NCBI GenBank assembly: GCA_032622095.1
Contig: CP136068.1
Coordinates: 50,776,443-50,840,442 of the forward strand
Length of the DNA: 64,000 nt
DNA from: Siphonodentalium dalli
Taxonomy: Eukaryota > Mollusca > Scaphopoda > Gadilida > Siphonodentaliidae
Reading direction: 5' to 3'
Shown: positions 11,960-23,733 of the stretch, piece after piece
How the letters are laid out: each line of letters begins with the position of its first letter
How positions within the stretch are numbered: position 1 is the stretch's first letter
Translations under genes and position numbers: made by a program
Notes under the pieces: model-generated
What the model was told of the DNA's origin: nothing
Seen by the model: the letters and a program-made list of their open reading frames with translations, nothing else
Database searches by the model: none

Positions 11960-12800
11960 GTAATGAACAAATTTTATGATGATCAGAATAAAGGTACGAC
12001 CTGTAGCCCGTGCTAAAGGATTTAGTCATGCAAAGAGTAAAATCCAAGATAGCTGCTGGCGGCCATGTTTTTTGGCCGAATGACCCTAAAATTACTCGTT
12101 CCCATCTACATGTCAAAATTAACATCCATGACAAATTTCATGATGATCAGGCAAAGAGTATGACCTGTGGCCCGTGCTAATGGATTAAATTTTGAAATCA
12201 AAGATGGCCCTGCACTGGTGGCCATGTTTTTTGTCCTAATGACCCCAAAATGACTCGTTCCTATCTACATTCCAATTTCATGATGATCAGACTAAAGGTA
12301 CGACCTGTAACCCGTGCTAAAGGATTTAGTCATACAAAGAGTAAAATCCAAGATGGCTGCTGGTGGTCATATTTTTTGGCCGAATGACCCAAAAATGACT
12401 CGTTCCCATCTACGTGTCATTGTTAAAATCCAAGACAAATTTTATGATGATCCGACCAAAGGTACGACCTGAAGCCTGTGTCAAAGGATTTAGTCATGCA
12501 AAGAGTAAAATCTAAGATGGCTGCCGGCGGTCATGTTTTTTGGCCAAATGACCCCAAAATTACTCTTTCCCATCTACATGTCAATATTAACATCCATGAC
12601 AAATTTCATGACAATAAGATGAACAGTACGGCCTGTAGCCCGTGCTAATGGATTGAATTTTAAAATACAAGATGGCCGCTGGTGGCCATGTTTTTTTCCG
12701 AATGACCCCAAAATGACTCGTTCCCATCTACATGTCAACATCCATGACAAATTTCATAATAATCGGACCAAAGGTACGAACTGTAGCCCGTGCTAAAGGA
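11960..12800 (+). repeat. AB satellite array, plus orientation
   Basis: About five alternating A and B units joined directly to a 3' end module (12801-12889). The units match those at 1-1190, including 'gaccccaaaatgactcg' and the AAGATGGC core. Confidence 0.92.
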
Positions 12801-12889
12801 AATTGTTGACGAATCACGCCCACACACACACGCACGACGGATACCAAGCCATGGCAATAGCTCAAACTTTACAAAGTAAAGTTGAGCTA
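12801..12889 (+). mobile_element. 3' end module of AB element: microsatellite and hairpin
   Basis: After the last AB unit comes 'aattgttgacgaatcac', an AC/ACG-rich microsatellite, 'gccatggcaatag' and a hairpin at 12858-12889. The hairpin arms are TAGCTCAAACTTTA and TAAAGTTGAGCTA. The same module follows AB units at 33231-33346, 33750-33844, 36650-36739 and 47361-47442. A terminal hairpin after a microsatellite fits the 3' ends of Helentron-derived non-autonomous elements. That identification is inference. Confidence 0.75.
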
Positions 12890-13276
12890 ATAATTAAATA
12901 TATTTACATAGCCTGTCTGTGTTACACTAAATCCTGTTTGGTGATTGTCAACTGTCAATTGGATCACACACTTTCCCAATAACACAAAGAATGTAACACG
13001 AACATGACGTCACAAATTGGCTACCTAATCTGACCTAATCCCTAAAAGTGGTCAGCAGAATAATGAGGCATGCTTTTCGAAGTTAAGCCAATTTGCATCT
13101 GAAGCCAGCTATTTGTATCAATCACATTATTGTCGCAAAGTGCTTGAAAATCTTATGTTGGGCTGACTTAATGCATTGCGTGGGCTAGTACACAAATAAT
13201 CGGCAGATTTTGTGAAAATTAATAAGAATACACTCACCTTTTTATGGGAATAAATCATCAAAAAACTATATAAATA
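12890..13276. other. unique spacer
   Basis: Single-copy-looking sequence with no recognisable gene. A minus-strand frame (13127-13345) runs into the hairpin that follows and is low in information content. Confidence 0.4.
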
Positions 13277-13414
13277 TAAGAAATGAATGTAGTGGGTGTG
13301 TGTGTTATTGTGGGATATGTCGCTGTGTTCATAGGGGGAACACATTCACAATATACCTTAACAACCACAGCGCAGTATCCCCCAATAACACACACCCACT
13401 ACATTCATTTCTTA
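13277..13414. repeat. long hairpin, possible MITE
   Basis: 13277-13327 and 13366-13414 are inverted copies (about 48 bp, few differences, TAAGAAATGAATGTAGTGGG at the outer edge) around a ~38 bp loop. A GT-rich stretch lies in the stem. No obvious target duplication. Confidence 0.75.
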
Positions 13415-13955
13415 AATAACGTCAAGACATCGCATAAGGGGGCAGCCAGGCATTGAATGAGTTAACAAACCTGTTCCGTTGATTACAAGTCGAACTGGTA
13501 TCTGAGCTGTTCCAAAAGCAGTATTATATCCTGGCTCAGTGAAATAGTAATGAAGGTTGTTTCCATCTTGTCAATATGAATGCACGACGTCCAGTGCTGC
13601 ACAGGAATTCCTTGGACCTGAAAAGTATATATTAACCTTTACTTTACTGAATGCAGCTATAAAGGTATACATTGGAATAAGTCTATTATTCATTTGGAGG
13701 GATATTCATGAAAAATGGGCAGACGACAGATACACGAGTGGATAATACAACTGCAGAAGAATTCCTTTTCATTGGTGGGAAATGTTTTGATAATAAGTCC
13801 AATAAATGGCCTATTGTTTAACTTATTATCAGAACATTTCATAAGGGAGATACTCGGCAATGACTATTTAGTAAAGAAAGTGTTAAAGACATATTATGCA
13901 CCTATTTCAGTTTTCACTTACTGAAGGTGATTTTACTATTCAGCCACCACACCTA
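13415..13955. other. unique spacer
   Basis: Three short open frames (62-81 codons) occur between 13557 and 14172, the last overlapping the MITE. None has a recognisable motif. A multi-exon gene fragment cannot be excluded by eye, but nothing supports one. Confidence 0.35.
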
Positions 13956-14165
13956 CAGTAATGCTCTAATTAATCGACTCCTTAACCACAGCAGAATTAT
14001 GGGTAACTTTTCAGGATTTAGTTGGAAATATGGCTTGTTGCCATTCATCAGAAAGCTCTTGGCCAAGAGCTTTCCGATTAATGGCAACAAGACATATTTC
14101 CGACTAAATCCTGAAAAGTTACCCATAATTCTGCTGTGGGGAGTCGATTATTTAGAGCATTACTG
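13956..14165. mobile_element. palindromic MITE with TA duplication
   Basis: 210 bp hairpin starting CAGTAATGCTCTAA and ending in its reverse complement, flanked by TA on both sides (13954-13955 and 14166-14167). The arms match along their whole length to the centre near 14060 ('aagctcttggccaagagctt'), apart from a few substitutions and one small gap. TA flanks fit a Tc1/mariner-mobilised MITE. One isolated arm of the same family lies at 50444-50533. Confidence 0.85.
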
Positions 14166-14269
14166 TATTTGAATAATGTATCAGTCAAGTATTATAGCTG
14201 AAAAATTCAACATTGGTTTTACCTTTACTAAAACATAACATCTGACTTGCATAATAATGTAAATGAACA

Positions 14270-14470
14270 AGCCTGCAAATAGTGTGTCTGTCATTTGCAG
14301 AATGAGGTCCACAGAGTGTAAATTTAGTGATGCTATCCCACATCCCAAATTCACCCTCTGGGAACCTCATTCTGCTGAGGTCTCAACTCCTATGGCCCAT
14401 GGGAGACCTGAGGATCAGATTGAAGTTCCCCAGTTGAAGTTGGTGATGTTCACACATTAGTCACCTCGAT
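14270..14470 (+). repeat. dispersed palindromic repeat (copy 1)
   Basis: Contains an imperfect inverted pair 'gcagaatgagg...tttagtgatgctatccca' and 'caccctctgggaacctcattctgc', followed by 'gatcagattgaagttcccc'. A second copy lies at 58130-58385 and a related inverted copy at 58465-58590. This defines a small dispersed family. Confidence 0.75.
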
Positions 14471-14539
14471 TATGCATTTTATCTTCTCTAATTTTATGGG
14501 ATATAGAATCTTCCCAGAAGAGAACAAGAGCATCGTAAC

Positions 14540-16390
14540 AAATTTCATGACGATCTGACCAAAGCTACAACCTGTAGGCCGCGCCAGAGGATTTAGTCAT
14601 GCAAAGAGTTAAATCCAAGATGGCTTCTGGTGACCATTTTTTTTGGCCGAATGACCCCCAAAATGACTCGTTCCCATCTACATGTCAATATTAATATCCA
14701 TGACAAATTTCATGATGATCAGACAAACGGTACGACCTGTAGCCTGTGCTAATGGATTGAATATTGAAATCCAAGACGGCCACTGGCGGCCATGTTTTTT
14801 TCCCGAATGAACCCAAAATGACTCGTTCCCATCTACATTTCAATGTCAACAGCTATGACACATTTTATGATGACCCGACCAAGGGTACGACCTGTAGGTC
14901 GTACCAAAGAATTTAGTCATGAAAAGAGTAAATGTAAGATGGCGGCCGGCAGCCATGTTTTTTGGCCGAATGACCCCAAAATTACTCGTTCCCATCTACA
15001 TGTCAATGTTAACATTCAAGACAAATTTCATGATGATCAGACCAAATGTACCTGTACGACCTGTAGCCCGTGCTACTGGATTGAATTTTGAAATCCAAGA
15101 TGGCCACTGGCGGCCATGTTGTTTGTCCGAATGACCCCAAAACGACTCGTTCCCATCTGCATTCCAATTTCAACAGCCATGACAAATTTCATGATGATCA
15201 GACTAAAGGTACGACCTGTAGCCCGTGCTAAAGGATTTAGTCATACAAAGAGTACAATCCAAAATGGCTGCTGGCGGCCATGTTTTTTTGCCGAATGACC
15301 CCAAAATGACTCGTACCCATCTACATGTCATTGTTAACATCCATGAAAAAATTTATGATGATCCGACCAAAGGTACGTCTACGACCTGTAGGCCGTGCCA
15401 AAAAATTTAGTCATGCAAAGAGTAAAATCTAAGATGGCTGCCGGCGCGGTGGCCATGTTTTTGGGGCGAACAACCCCAAAATTACTCGTTCCCATCTACA
15501 TGTCAATATTAACATCCAAGTCAAATTTCATGATGATCAGACGAACAGTACGACCTGTAGCCCGTGCTAATGGATTGAATATTGAAATCCAAGATGGCCA
15601 CTGGCGGCCATGTTTTTTTCCTGAATGAACACAAAATGACTCGTTCCCATCAACATGTCAATGTCAACAGCCATGACAAATTTCATGATGATCAGAATGA
15701 AAGTGTCAATGACACTGTAGCTCAACTTAGGTAGGGGAATAATTTAATGGTTTACAGTAAATGGAGAAATAGGAAAGATGCTGATTGAAATGTCTTACCT
15801 GTGCCAAAGGATTTAGTCATGCAAATAGTAAAATCCAAGATGGCTGCTGCCGAATGACCCCAAAAGAACTTGTTCCCATCTACATGTCATTATTAACATC
15901 CATGACAAATTTTATGAAGATCCGACCAAAGCTACAACCTGTAGCCTACTCCAAAGGATTTAGTCATGCAAAGAGTAAAATCCAAGATGGTTGCTGGCGG
16001 CCATGTTTTTTTGCCGAACGACCCCAAAATGACATGTTCCGATCTACATGTCAATATTATCATCCATGACAAATTTCATGATTATCAGACGAATAGTACG
16101 ACATGTAGCCCGCCCGCGTCAATGGATTTAATTTTGAAATCCAAGATAAGCCACCAGCGGCCATGTTTTTTGGCCGAATGACCCATCTACATGTCAATGT
16201 CAACATTCATGATAAATTGCATAAAGATCAGACAAAAGGTACGACATGTAGCCCGCGCTAAAGGATTTAGTCATGCAAAGAGTAAAATCCAAGATGGCTG
16301 CTGGTGGCCATGTTTTTTGGCTGAACGACCCCAAAATAACTAGATGTCATTGTTAACATCCATGACAAATTTCATGAAGATCTGACCAAA
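14540..16390 (+). repeat. AB satellite array, plus orientation
   Basis: About twelve units alternating between A and B types. It is interrupted at 15702-15790 by a fragment carrying the element's 5' end. The array leads directly into the first spacer of the palindromic higher-order repeat. Confidence 0.92.
15702..15790 (+). mobile_element. 5' end module of AB element inside an array
   Basis: AGTGTCAATGACACT (15702-15716) is a 15-bp palindrome, followed by GTAGCTCAACTT and 'ggggaataatttaatgg'. The same module occurs at 40957, 44468 and 49640. TAGCTCAACTT is the reverse complement of AAGTTGAGCTA found in the 3' hairpin module, so the two ends share a subterminal inverted repeat. Confidence 0.75.
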
Positions 16391-16690
16391 GCTAAAGATC
16401 GAACACATATGCACATGGCATACTGTTGTAAAATGCTCATTTGTGTTCTATATTATCCAATACATATCATTGTATATGTGAACAAAGACAGCACTTTATT
16501 TGATGTATCTGTCATATATATGTTATATTATTGAATAAATATATGCCACTACTCACGTTTTATTGAACATATACATGACATAGACTTTTATACAGGCACT
16601 GGATGTTCGATGTTGTAAACATATATGTGGTATTTTACAACACAAATGTGCATGTTACAACACCAGTGTGCATATGTGTTCGATCTTTAG
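16391..16690. repeat. spacer of higher-order repeat, copy 0
   Basis: The edges are inverted copies of GCTAAAGATCGAACACATAT. The interior is AT-rich, with inverted pieces such as 'gttgtaaaat' and 'attttacaac'. Related spacers lie at 18136-18436, 19834-20138, 24311-24614, 26011-26313 and 27545-27847. Plus-strand AB units precede each and minus-strand units follow. Confidence 0.85.
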
Positions 16691-17393
16691 CTTTGGTCAG
16701 ATCTTCATGAAATTTGTCATGAATATTGACATTGACATGTAGATGGGAACGAGTCATTTTGGGGTCATTTGGCCAAAAAACATGGCCGCCAGCAGCCATC
16801 TTGGATTTTACTCTTTGCATGACTAAATCGTTTAGCACGGGCTACAGGTCGTACCTTTGGTCGGAACTTCATGAAATTTGTCATTGATATTAGAAATGAC
16901 ATGTATATGGGACGAGTCATTTTGGGGTTATTTGGCCGAAAAACATGGCCACCAGCAGCCATCTTGGATTTTACTCTTTGCATTACTAAATCCTTTGGCA
17001 CGGGCTACAGGTTGTACCTTTGGTCTAATCTTTATGAAATTTGTCATGGATATTGACATTGACATGTAGATGGGAACGAGTCATTTGGGGTCATTTGGCC
17101 AAAAAACATGGCCGCTGGCGGTCATCTCGGATTTAAAAATTTAAGCCATTGGCGCGGGCTACAGGTCGTACTGTTCGTCTGATCATGAAATGTGTTATGG
17201 ATGTTAACAATGACATGTAGATGGGAACGAGCCATTTTAGGGTTTTTCGGCATTAAAGCATGGCTGCCAATGGCCATGTTGGATTTTACTTTTTGCATGA
17301 CTAAAGCTATCAAATATTTTTGAATATAGCCGCCAGCAACCATCTTAGATTTTACTTTTATATACATACCGGTATATCTCTCCATGTTGATAA
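16691..17393 (-). repeat. AB array, minus orientation, closing block 0
   Basis: About four and a half units on the minus strand, ending in 'tatacataccggtatatctctcc' and the next border. They carry both A-type and B-type signatures in reverse complement. Confidence 0.9.
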
Positions 17394-19255
17394 CCTAGTA
17401 TTAGACATTCAATTTTCCACATTCCTAATCGCTCCATTGACTGTAACACATTAAATTATTCCCTGAAGATCTGACCAAAGGTACGACCTGTAGCCCGTGC
17501 CAAAGGATTTAGTAATGTAAAGAGTAAAATTCAAGATGGTTGCTGGGGGCCATGTTTTTTGGCCGAATGACCCCAAAATGACTCGTTCACATCTACATGT
17601 CATTGTTAACATCCGAGACAAATTTCATGAAGATCCGACCAAAGGTACGACCTGTAGCCCGTGCTAAACGATTTAGTCATGCAAAGAGTAAAATTCAAGA
17701 TGGCTGCTGGCGGCCATGTTTTTTGGTGGAATGACCCCAAAATGACTCGTTCCCATCTAGATGTCATTGTTAACATCCGTGACAAATTTCATGAAGATCC
17801 GACCAAAGGTACGACCTGTAGCCCGTGCTAAACGATTTAGTCATGCAAAGAGTAAAATTCAAGATGGCTGCTGGCGGCCATGTTTTTTGGTGGAATGACC
17901 CCAAAATGACTCGTTCCCATCTAGATGTCATTGTTAACATCCGTGACAAATTTCATGAAGATCCGACCAAAGGTACGACCTGTAGCCCGTGCTAAACGAT
18001 TTAGTCATGCAAAGAGTAAAATTCAAGATGGCTGCTGGCGGCCATGTTTTTTGGTGGAATGACTCCAAAATTACTCGTTCCCATCTAGATGTCATTGTTA
18101 ACATCCATGACAAATTTCATGAAGATCTGACCAAAGCTAAAGATCGAACACATATGCACACGGCATGCTGTTGTAAAATGCTCATTTATGTTCTATATTA
18201 TCCAATACATATGGTTGTATATGTGAACAAAGACAGCACTTTATTTTATGTATGTGTCATATATATGTTATATTATTGAATAAATATATGCCACTACTCA
18301 CTTTTTATTGAACATATACATGACATCGACTTTTATACAGCCACTGGATGTTCGATGTTTTAAACATATATGTGGTATTTTACAACACAAATGTGCATGT
18401 TACAACACCAGTGTGCATATGTGTTCGATCTTTAGCTTTGGTCAGATCTTCATGAAATTTGTCATGAATATTGACATTGACATGTAGATGGGTACGAGTC
18501 ATTTTGGGGTCATTTGGCTAAAAAACATGGCCGCCAGCAGCCATCTTGGATTTTACTCTTTGCATGACTAAATCCTTTGGCATTGGCTACAGGTCGTACC
18601 TTTGGTCGGAACTTCATTAAATTTGTCATTGATATTAGAAATGACATGTATATGGGAACGAGTCATTTTGGGGTTATTTGGCCGAAAAACATGGCCGCCA
18701 GCAGCCATCTTGGATTTTATTCTTTGCATTACTAAATCCTTTGGCGCGGGCTACAGGTTGTACCTTTGGTCTAATCTTTATGAAATTTGTCATGTATGTT
18801 AACACTGACATGTAGATGGGAACGAGTCATTTTGAGGCCATTCGGCCAAAAAACATGGCCGCCAGCAGCCATCTTGGATTTTACTCTTTGCATTACTAAA
18901 TCCTTTGGCGCGGGCTACAGGTTGTACCTTTGATCTAATCTTTATGAAATTTGTCATGAATATTGACATTGACATGTAGATGGGAACGAGTCATTTTGGG
19001 GTCATTTGGCCAAAAACCATGGCCGCTGGCGGTCATCTCGAATTTAAAAATTCAATCCATTGGCGCGGGCTACAGGTCGTACCTGTTATGGATGTTAACA
19101 ATGACATGTAGATGGGAAAGAGCCATTTTAGGGTTATTCGGCATTAAAACATGGCTGCCAGTGGCCATCTTGGATTTTACATCTTGCATGACTAAAGCTA
19201 GCCGCCAGCAACCATCTTAGATTTTACTTTTATATATATCTCTTCATGTTGATAA
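17394..19255. repeat. higher-order block 1 (1862 bp)
   Basis: Border, four plus-strand AB units (two of them almost identical neighbours), spacer 18136-18436, then five minus-strand units. The extra plus unit explains its length relative to later blocks. A 96-codon frame (17989-18279) runs from the last plus unit into the spacer. Confidence 0.9.
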
Positions 19256-20956
19256 CCTAGTATTAGACATTCAACTTTCCACATTCCTAATCGCTCCATT
19301 GACTGTAACACATTAAATTATTCCCTGAAGATCTGACCAAAGGTACGACCTGTAGCCCGTGCCAAAGGATTTAGTAATGTAAAGAGTAAAATTCAAGATG
19401 GTTGCTGGTGGCCATGTTTTTTGGCCGAATGACCCCAAAATGACTCATTCACATCTACATGTCATTGTTAACATCCGTGACAAATTTCATGAAGATCCGA
19501 CCAAAGGTATGACCTGTAGCCCGTGCTAAACGATTTAGTCATGCAAAGAGTAAAATTCAAGATGGTTGCTGGCGGCCATGTTTTTTTGGCCGAATGACCC
19601 CAAAATGACTCGTTCACATCTACATGTCATTGTTAACATCCGTGACAAATTTCATGAAGATCCGACCAAAGGTATGACCTGTAGCCCGTGCTAAACGATT
19701 TAGTCATGCAAAGAGTAAAATTCAAGATGGCTGCTGGCGGCCATGTTTTTTGGCGGAATGACCCCAAAATTACTCGTTCCCATCTAGATGTCATTGTTAC
19801 CATCCATGACAAATTTCATGAAGATCTGACCAAATCTAAAGATCGAACACATATGCACACGGCATGCTGTTGTAAAATGCTCATTTATGTTCTATATTAT
19901 CCAATACATATGGTTGTATATGTGAACAAAGACAGCACTTTATTTGATGTATGTGTCATATATATGTTATATTATTGAATAAATATATGCCACTACTCAC
20001 TTTTTATTGAACATATACATGACATTGACTTTTATACAGGCACTGGATGTTCGATGTTGTAAACATATATATGTGGTATTTTACAACACAAATGTGCATG
20101 TTACAACACCAGTGTGCATATGTGTTCGATCTTTAGCTTTGGTCAGATCTTCATGAAATTTGTCATGAATATTGACATTGACATGTAGATGGGAACGAGT
20201 CATTTTGGGGTCATTTGGCTAAAAAACATGGCCGCCAGCAGCCATCTTGGATTTTACTCTTTGCATGACTAAATCCTTTGGCATTGGCTACAGGTCGTAC
20301 CTTTGGTCGGAACTTCATGAAATTTGTCATTGATATTAGAAATGACATGTATATGGGAACGAGTCATTTTGGGGTTATTTGGCCGAAAAACATGGCCGCC
20401 AGCAGCCATCTTGGATTTTACTCTTTGCATTACTAAATCCTATGGCGCGGGCTACAGGTTGTACCTTTGGTCTAATCTTTATGAAATTTGTCATGTATGT
20501 TAACACTGACATGTAGATGGGAACGAGTCATTTTGAGGCCATTCGGCCAAAAAACATGGCCGCCAGCAGCCATCTTGGATTTTACTCTTTGCATTACTAA
20601 ATCCTTTGGCGCGGGCTACAGGTTGTACCTTTGATCTAATCTTTATGAAATTTGTCATGAATATTGACATTGACATGTAGATGGGAACGAGTCATTTTGG
20701 GGTCATTTGGCCAAAAACCATGGCCGCTGGCGGTCATCTCGAATTTAAAAATTCAATCCATTGGCGCGGGCTACAGGTCGTACCTGTTATGGATGTTAAC
20801 AATGACATGTAGATGGGAAAGAGCCATTTTAGGGTTATTCGGCATTAAAACATGGCTGCCAGTGGCCATCTTGGATTTTACATCTTGCATGACTAAAGCT
20901 AGCCGCCAGCAACCATCTTAGATTTTACTTTTATATATATCTCTTCATGTTGATAA
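19256..20956. repeat. higher-order block 2 (1701 bp), split from block 3 by an insertion
   Basis: Border, three plus units, spacer 19834-20138 and minus units to 'catgttgataa'. The Harbinger-like element begins at the following base, and its TAA duplication is the last three bases of this block. Confidence 0.9.
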
Positions 20957-21859
20957 GGCCTAAAAAAATTATACGTTTGTTTCCGCTAACCCGACCGACC
21001 CTATTTTAAACCGCTGACTCTAAACTTTTTATTTTGAGATTTTTTTTTTATAATATCTAAATCTCTATTATATTGGGAAGAAAACCAACATTGATATTTT
21101 TGTTGTTGGTAATTAAAACAAATTAGGCATAATTCCATTGTAATTTGTAATTATTATTAATTAATTTGTTGGAATTACCGGCAGACGAGTGCAAGACATA
21201 CTTCCGGTATCGTTTCGCTATGAAATTGTCAAAGCGTATGAAATAACTGCGGTACGTTTTTTCATTCAAAATTTATTTGAACTTTGACAAAACATATCTA
21301 TATCCGAGAATGGGTTAATCCATTAGTTATTGATGACTTCACCACTAGAATATTAATACATTAACTATTTAACCACAGCTTAACATTTATTTCTACGAAC
21401 ATTTCATATTGGTACGTTGAATAGTGTCAAATAATGTCATTATAATGAACAAGTTTCCCATTTTCGTGGTACATATACATCGTTTTTATCATAGTCATAA
21501 TGGGCTTGATTCAGTGCAGCTTTAAACCTTCAGGTCTAACAAATATAGGGTTTCCACTTATCTAATTGAATTCAATTCAATTTTATTGAATTTAGAACAA
21601 ATATTTTTTTAAAAGCAAACTTTTTTTCAAAGTTATTAATTTTTTTTTAGAAATTAGAAGCTCGGTGACTCACACCAATACACGTCCTCCAAAAGCCTCA
21701 GTGATTCATCTTAGAAGATTCCTCCTAGCTACTTAACTCAGCTTGGGCTATTGAGTTTTTGACAAATGTTCACAAACAGTCAGTTTCATATTTTTACCAC
21801 GAAATTTTCCTAAAAATTCCACCACATACTATTATGTTTATTGGGCACTCATGAGTGGT

Positions 21860-22010
21860 GTCGTATGCGCCGCATGCACCAGAATACGTCTGCAACCGCC
21901 CCCCCCACAATAATAATATACAGTATATATAAGCCCACCCACCACCCATAGTGTCTTATGCGCCAGTGGCTCTGGGAATATGCGCCGCAACCGCCCACAA
22001 TAATCTCCTA
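21860..22010 (+). repeat. GCCGC-rich direct repeats inside the Harbinger-like element
   Basis: The theme 'cttatgcgcc...ctgcaaccgcccacaataat' occurs near 21865, 21955 and again at 22700-22740 and 23150-23195, with TA-rich stretches between. These direct repeats flank the nested dispersed repeat. What they do is not apparent. Confidence 0.55.
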
Positions 22011-22025
22011 TATATTTTGAGAACT

Positions 22026-22700
22026 ACGTAAATATATGTGTATATTTGTCCTCTATAGACTCGAAAACGGCTGCACCGATTGGGCTCAAACTTCCCATCT
22101 AAGGATAAAAACCCACGGGAATGGTCGTCGCGGCGTTTTGGAGAAGCTCAGAGCACCCATTCTCCACTCTGTTACAAAAAATGGCACTGTGGGGTTAACG
22201 CTCCTTATATCTTCCATATTTGGGTTCGTTAACCGGTTAACGCTCTTTATTCCCTTCGGCTTTCGCATACGGCTTTTGTTTACGTTATCGCTCGAAATGG
22301 AACTCGCTTCTGTGTGATTCTTACGTACTTAGGGCTTCCTAGGAACGGGGGACATTTTCATCGGGTCAGTTTTTCCGCCCGAGGTGATCTTCACCTTGAA
22401 ACGGGTACCCACAAATGATATATATGTGTGTGTCCTTTATAGACTCGAACCGATTGAGCTCAAACTTGCTACCTACAGGAAGTGTCATGGACGGGTTAAA
22501 TTGTGACCCCGACTTGACCTTGAAAATGATCAATTCAGGGTCAAATTGAAAAACAAAATTTAAAAAGCCAGTAAATTAAAAAGGCACAATTAACTAATTA
22601 AATTTAAAAATTAATTACAAAAATAAATTAAAAAAATAAAAATTGTCATGTTTCTGACGATTGCCGCCAGTGGCGGGCTAACCTGCTAGTAATATATAAT
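22026..22700 (+). repeat. nested dispersed repeat ('GACTCGAAAACG' family)
   Basis: Starts after TA-rich sequence with 'ctatagactcgaaaacgg', contains 'gaccccgacttgaccttgaa' and ends 'ctgctagtaatatata'. A related ~930 bp repeat occurs at 41069-41998 and 44580-45509. It is a dispersed, probably mobile, family of uncertain class. The 22430 region repeats its start. Confidence 0.6.
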
Positions 22701-22803
22701 GTATCTTATGCGCCATAGAGTGTCTGCAACGGCCCACAATAATAATATATATAAGCGCCCGCCGACCATCCCATCCACCACACATAGTGTCTTGTGCAGA
22801 ATG

Positions 22804-23152
22804 CTAGTGACTTCGTCCCAAAATGGCGACCTCGTTCCGATTTTATGGGTGATCTCGTCCCAGTCGTCGGTGATGTCGTCCCAGTGTTGATAACAAAGTA
22901 AACATACGTGTCACGTGAACTCTGGTCAACGTTTATACCCAAAACAGTGTAGTAAACAAGTCATGATATTAAATAATATATTTTATTTATGAAGTATCAG
23001 TTTATACGATCTTAAATTAAAAACAACCACCGGGACGACATCACCGGGACGAGATCACCGACAAACAGCGACAAGTGGGACGAGGTCACCTCTTCGGGAC
23101 AAAAATTGGTGGGATGAGATCGCAGTGGGACGAAGTCACTGGTCACCCTTAT
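22804..23152. repeat. inverted clusters of GTGAYNTCGTCCC motif
   Basis: On the left (22807-22883) the motif GTGAYNTCGTCCCA occurs about four times, spaced 19-23 bp. On the right (23032-23152) its reverse complement, GGGACGAGATCAC and variants, occurs about five times. About 150 bp of AT-rich sequence separates the clusters, including CACGTG near 22912. The regular spacing and inverted layout are seen; any protein-binding role is speculation. Confidence 0.65.
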
Positions 23153-23186
23153 GCATCTGCGGCCCCGGGAATATGCACCGCAACTG

Positions 23187-23420
23187 CCAACAATAATGTG
23201 GGGAGTTTGATGCAGAAGTGAAACCTGCGTTGCGGATATGTTATAAAACAGTATATATCTGACGATAAAACGTTATTGTCCCATTTTAGCTTTGTTATAT
23301 CTCCTGCCAACAATAATGTGGGGAGTTTGACGCAGAAGTTAAACCTGCATTACGGAAATGTTATAAAACAGTTACCCCGATCTGTGCCAAATGCACTGCT
23401 TCCGGTTTGACCCCAGTTGT
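23187..23420 (+). repeat. two tandem ~118 bp copies
   Basis: 'gccaacaataatgtgggg' to 'ttttagctttgttatatctc' occurs twice in a row, starting near 23187 and 23305, with scattered differences. The tail returns near 23505. Confidence 0.7.
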
Positions 23421-23733
23421 CGAAAGACCCTACGGGAAGTGAACGTTACAATAATTACAGTGTGTATATATATCTGACTATAAAATGAAAGTTATTGTTC
23501 CATTTTAGCCTTGTTATATCTCCCTGAGATTGTGTTTTTGTTATATCTTTATGGGATAAGCAAATTAGCAATAATATGGCCTGTAATGTCTAAAATTTCC
23601 TTAAATATGACACAGTGAATTGCATCCTGAAAAAATAAAAAGATAAAAGAAAAAAAAAAGATTTGCCTACCTACCTACCCAATTTTTTGTCAGTCCGTTA
23701 GCGGAAACAAACGTATAATTTTTTTAGGCCTAA

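Larger units (their letters stand above)
20957..23730. mobile_element. non-autonomous PIF/Harbinger-like element, 2774 bp
   Basis: Terminal inverted repeats are 34 bp and perfect, beginning GGCCTAAAAAAATTATACG. TAA is duplicated at 20954-20956 and 23731-23733, and removing one copy restores the border sequence seen in sister blocks. A 3-bp TWA duplication with GG-starting ends is typical of PIF/Harbinger transposons. No DDE transposase or Myb-like frame is visible; the longest frame (93 codons, 22036-22317) lies in a nested dispersed repeat. The element therefore depends on transposase from elsewhere. Only one of the higher-order blocks carries it, so it inserted after the array had expanded. 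Confidence 0.88.

Noticed and set aside
13557-13924. Possible exons in the short frames before the 13956 MITE
   Set aside because: No recognisable domain or convincing splice-site and frame combination.
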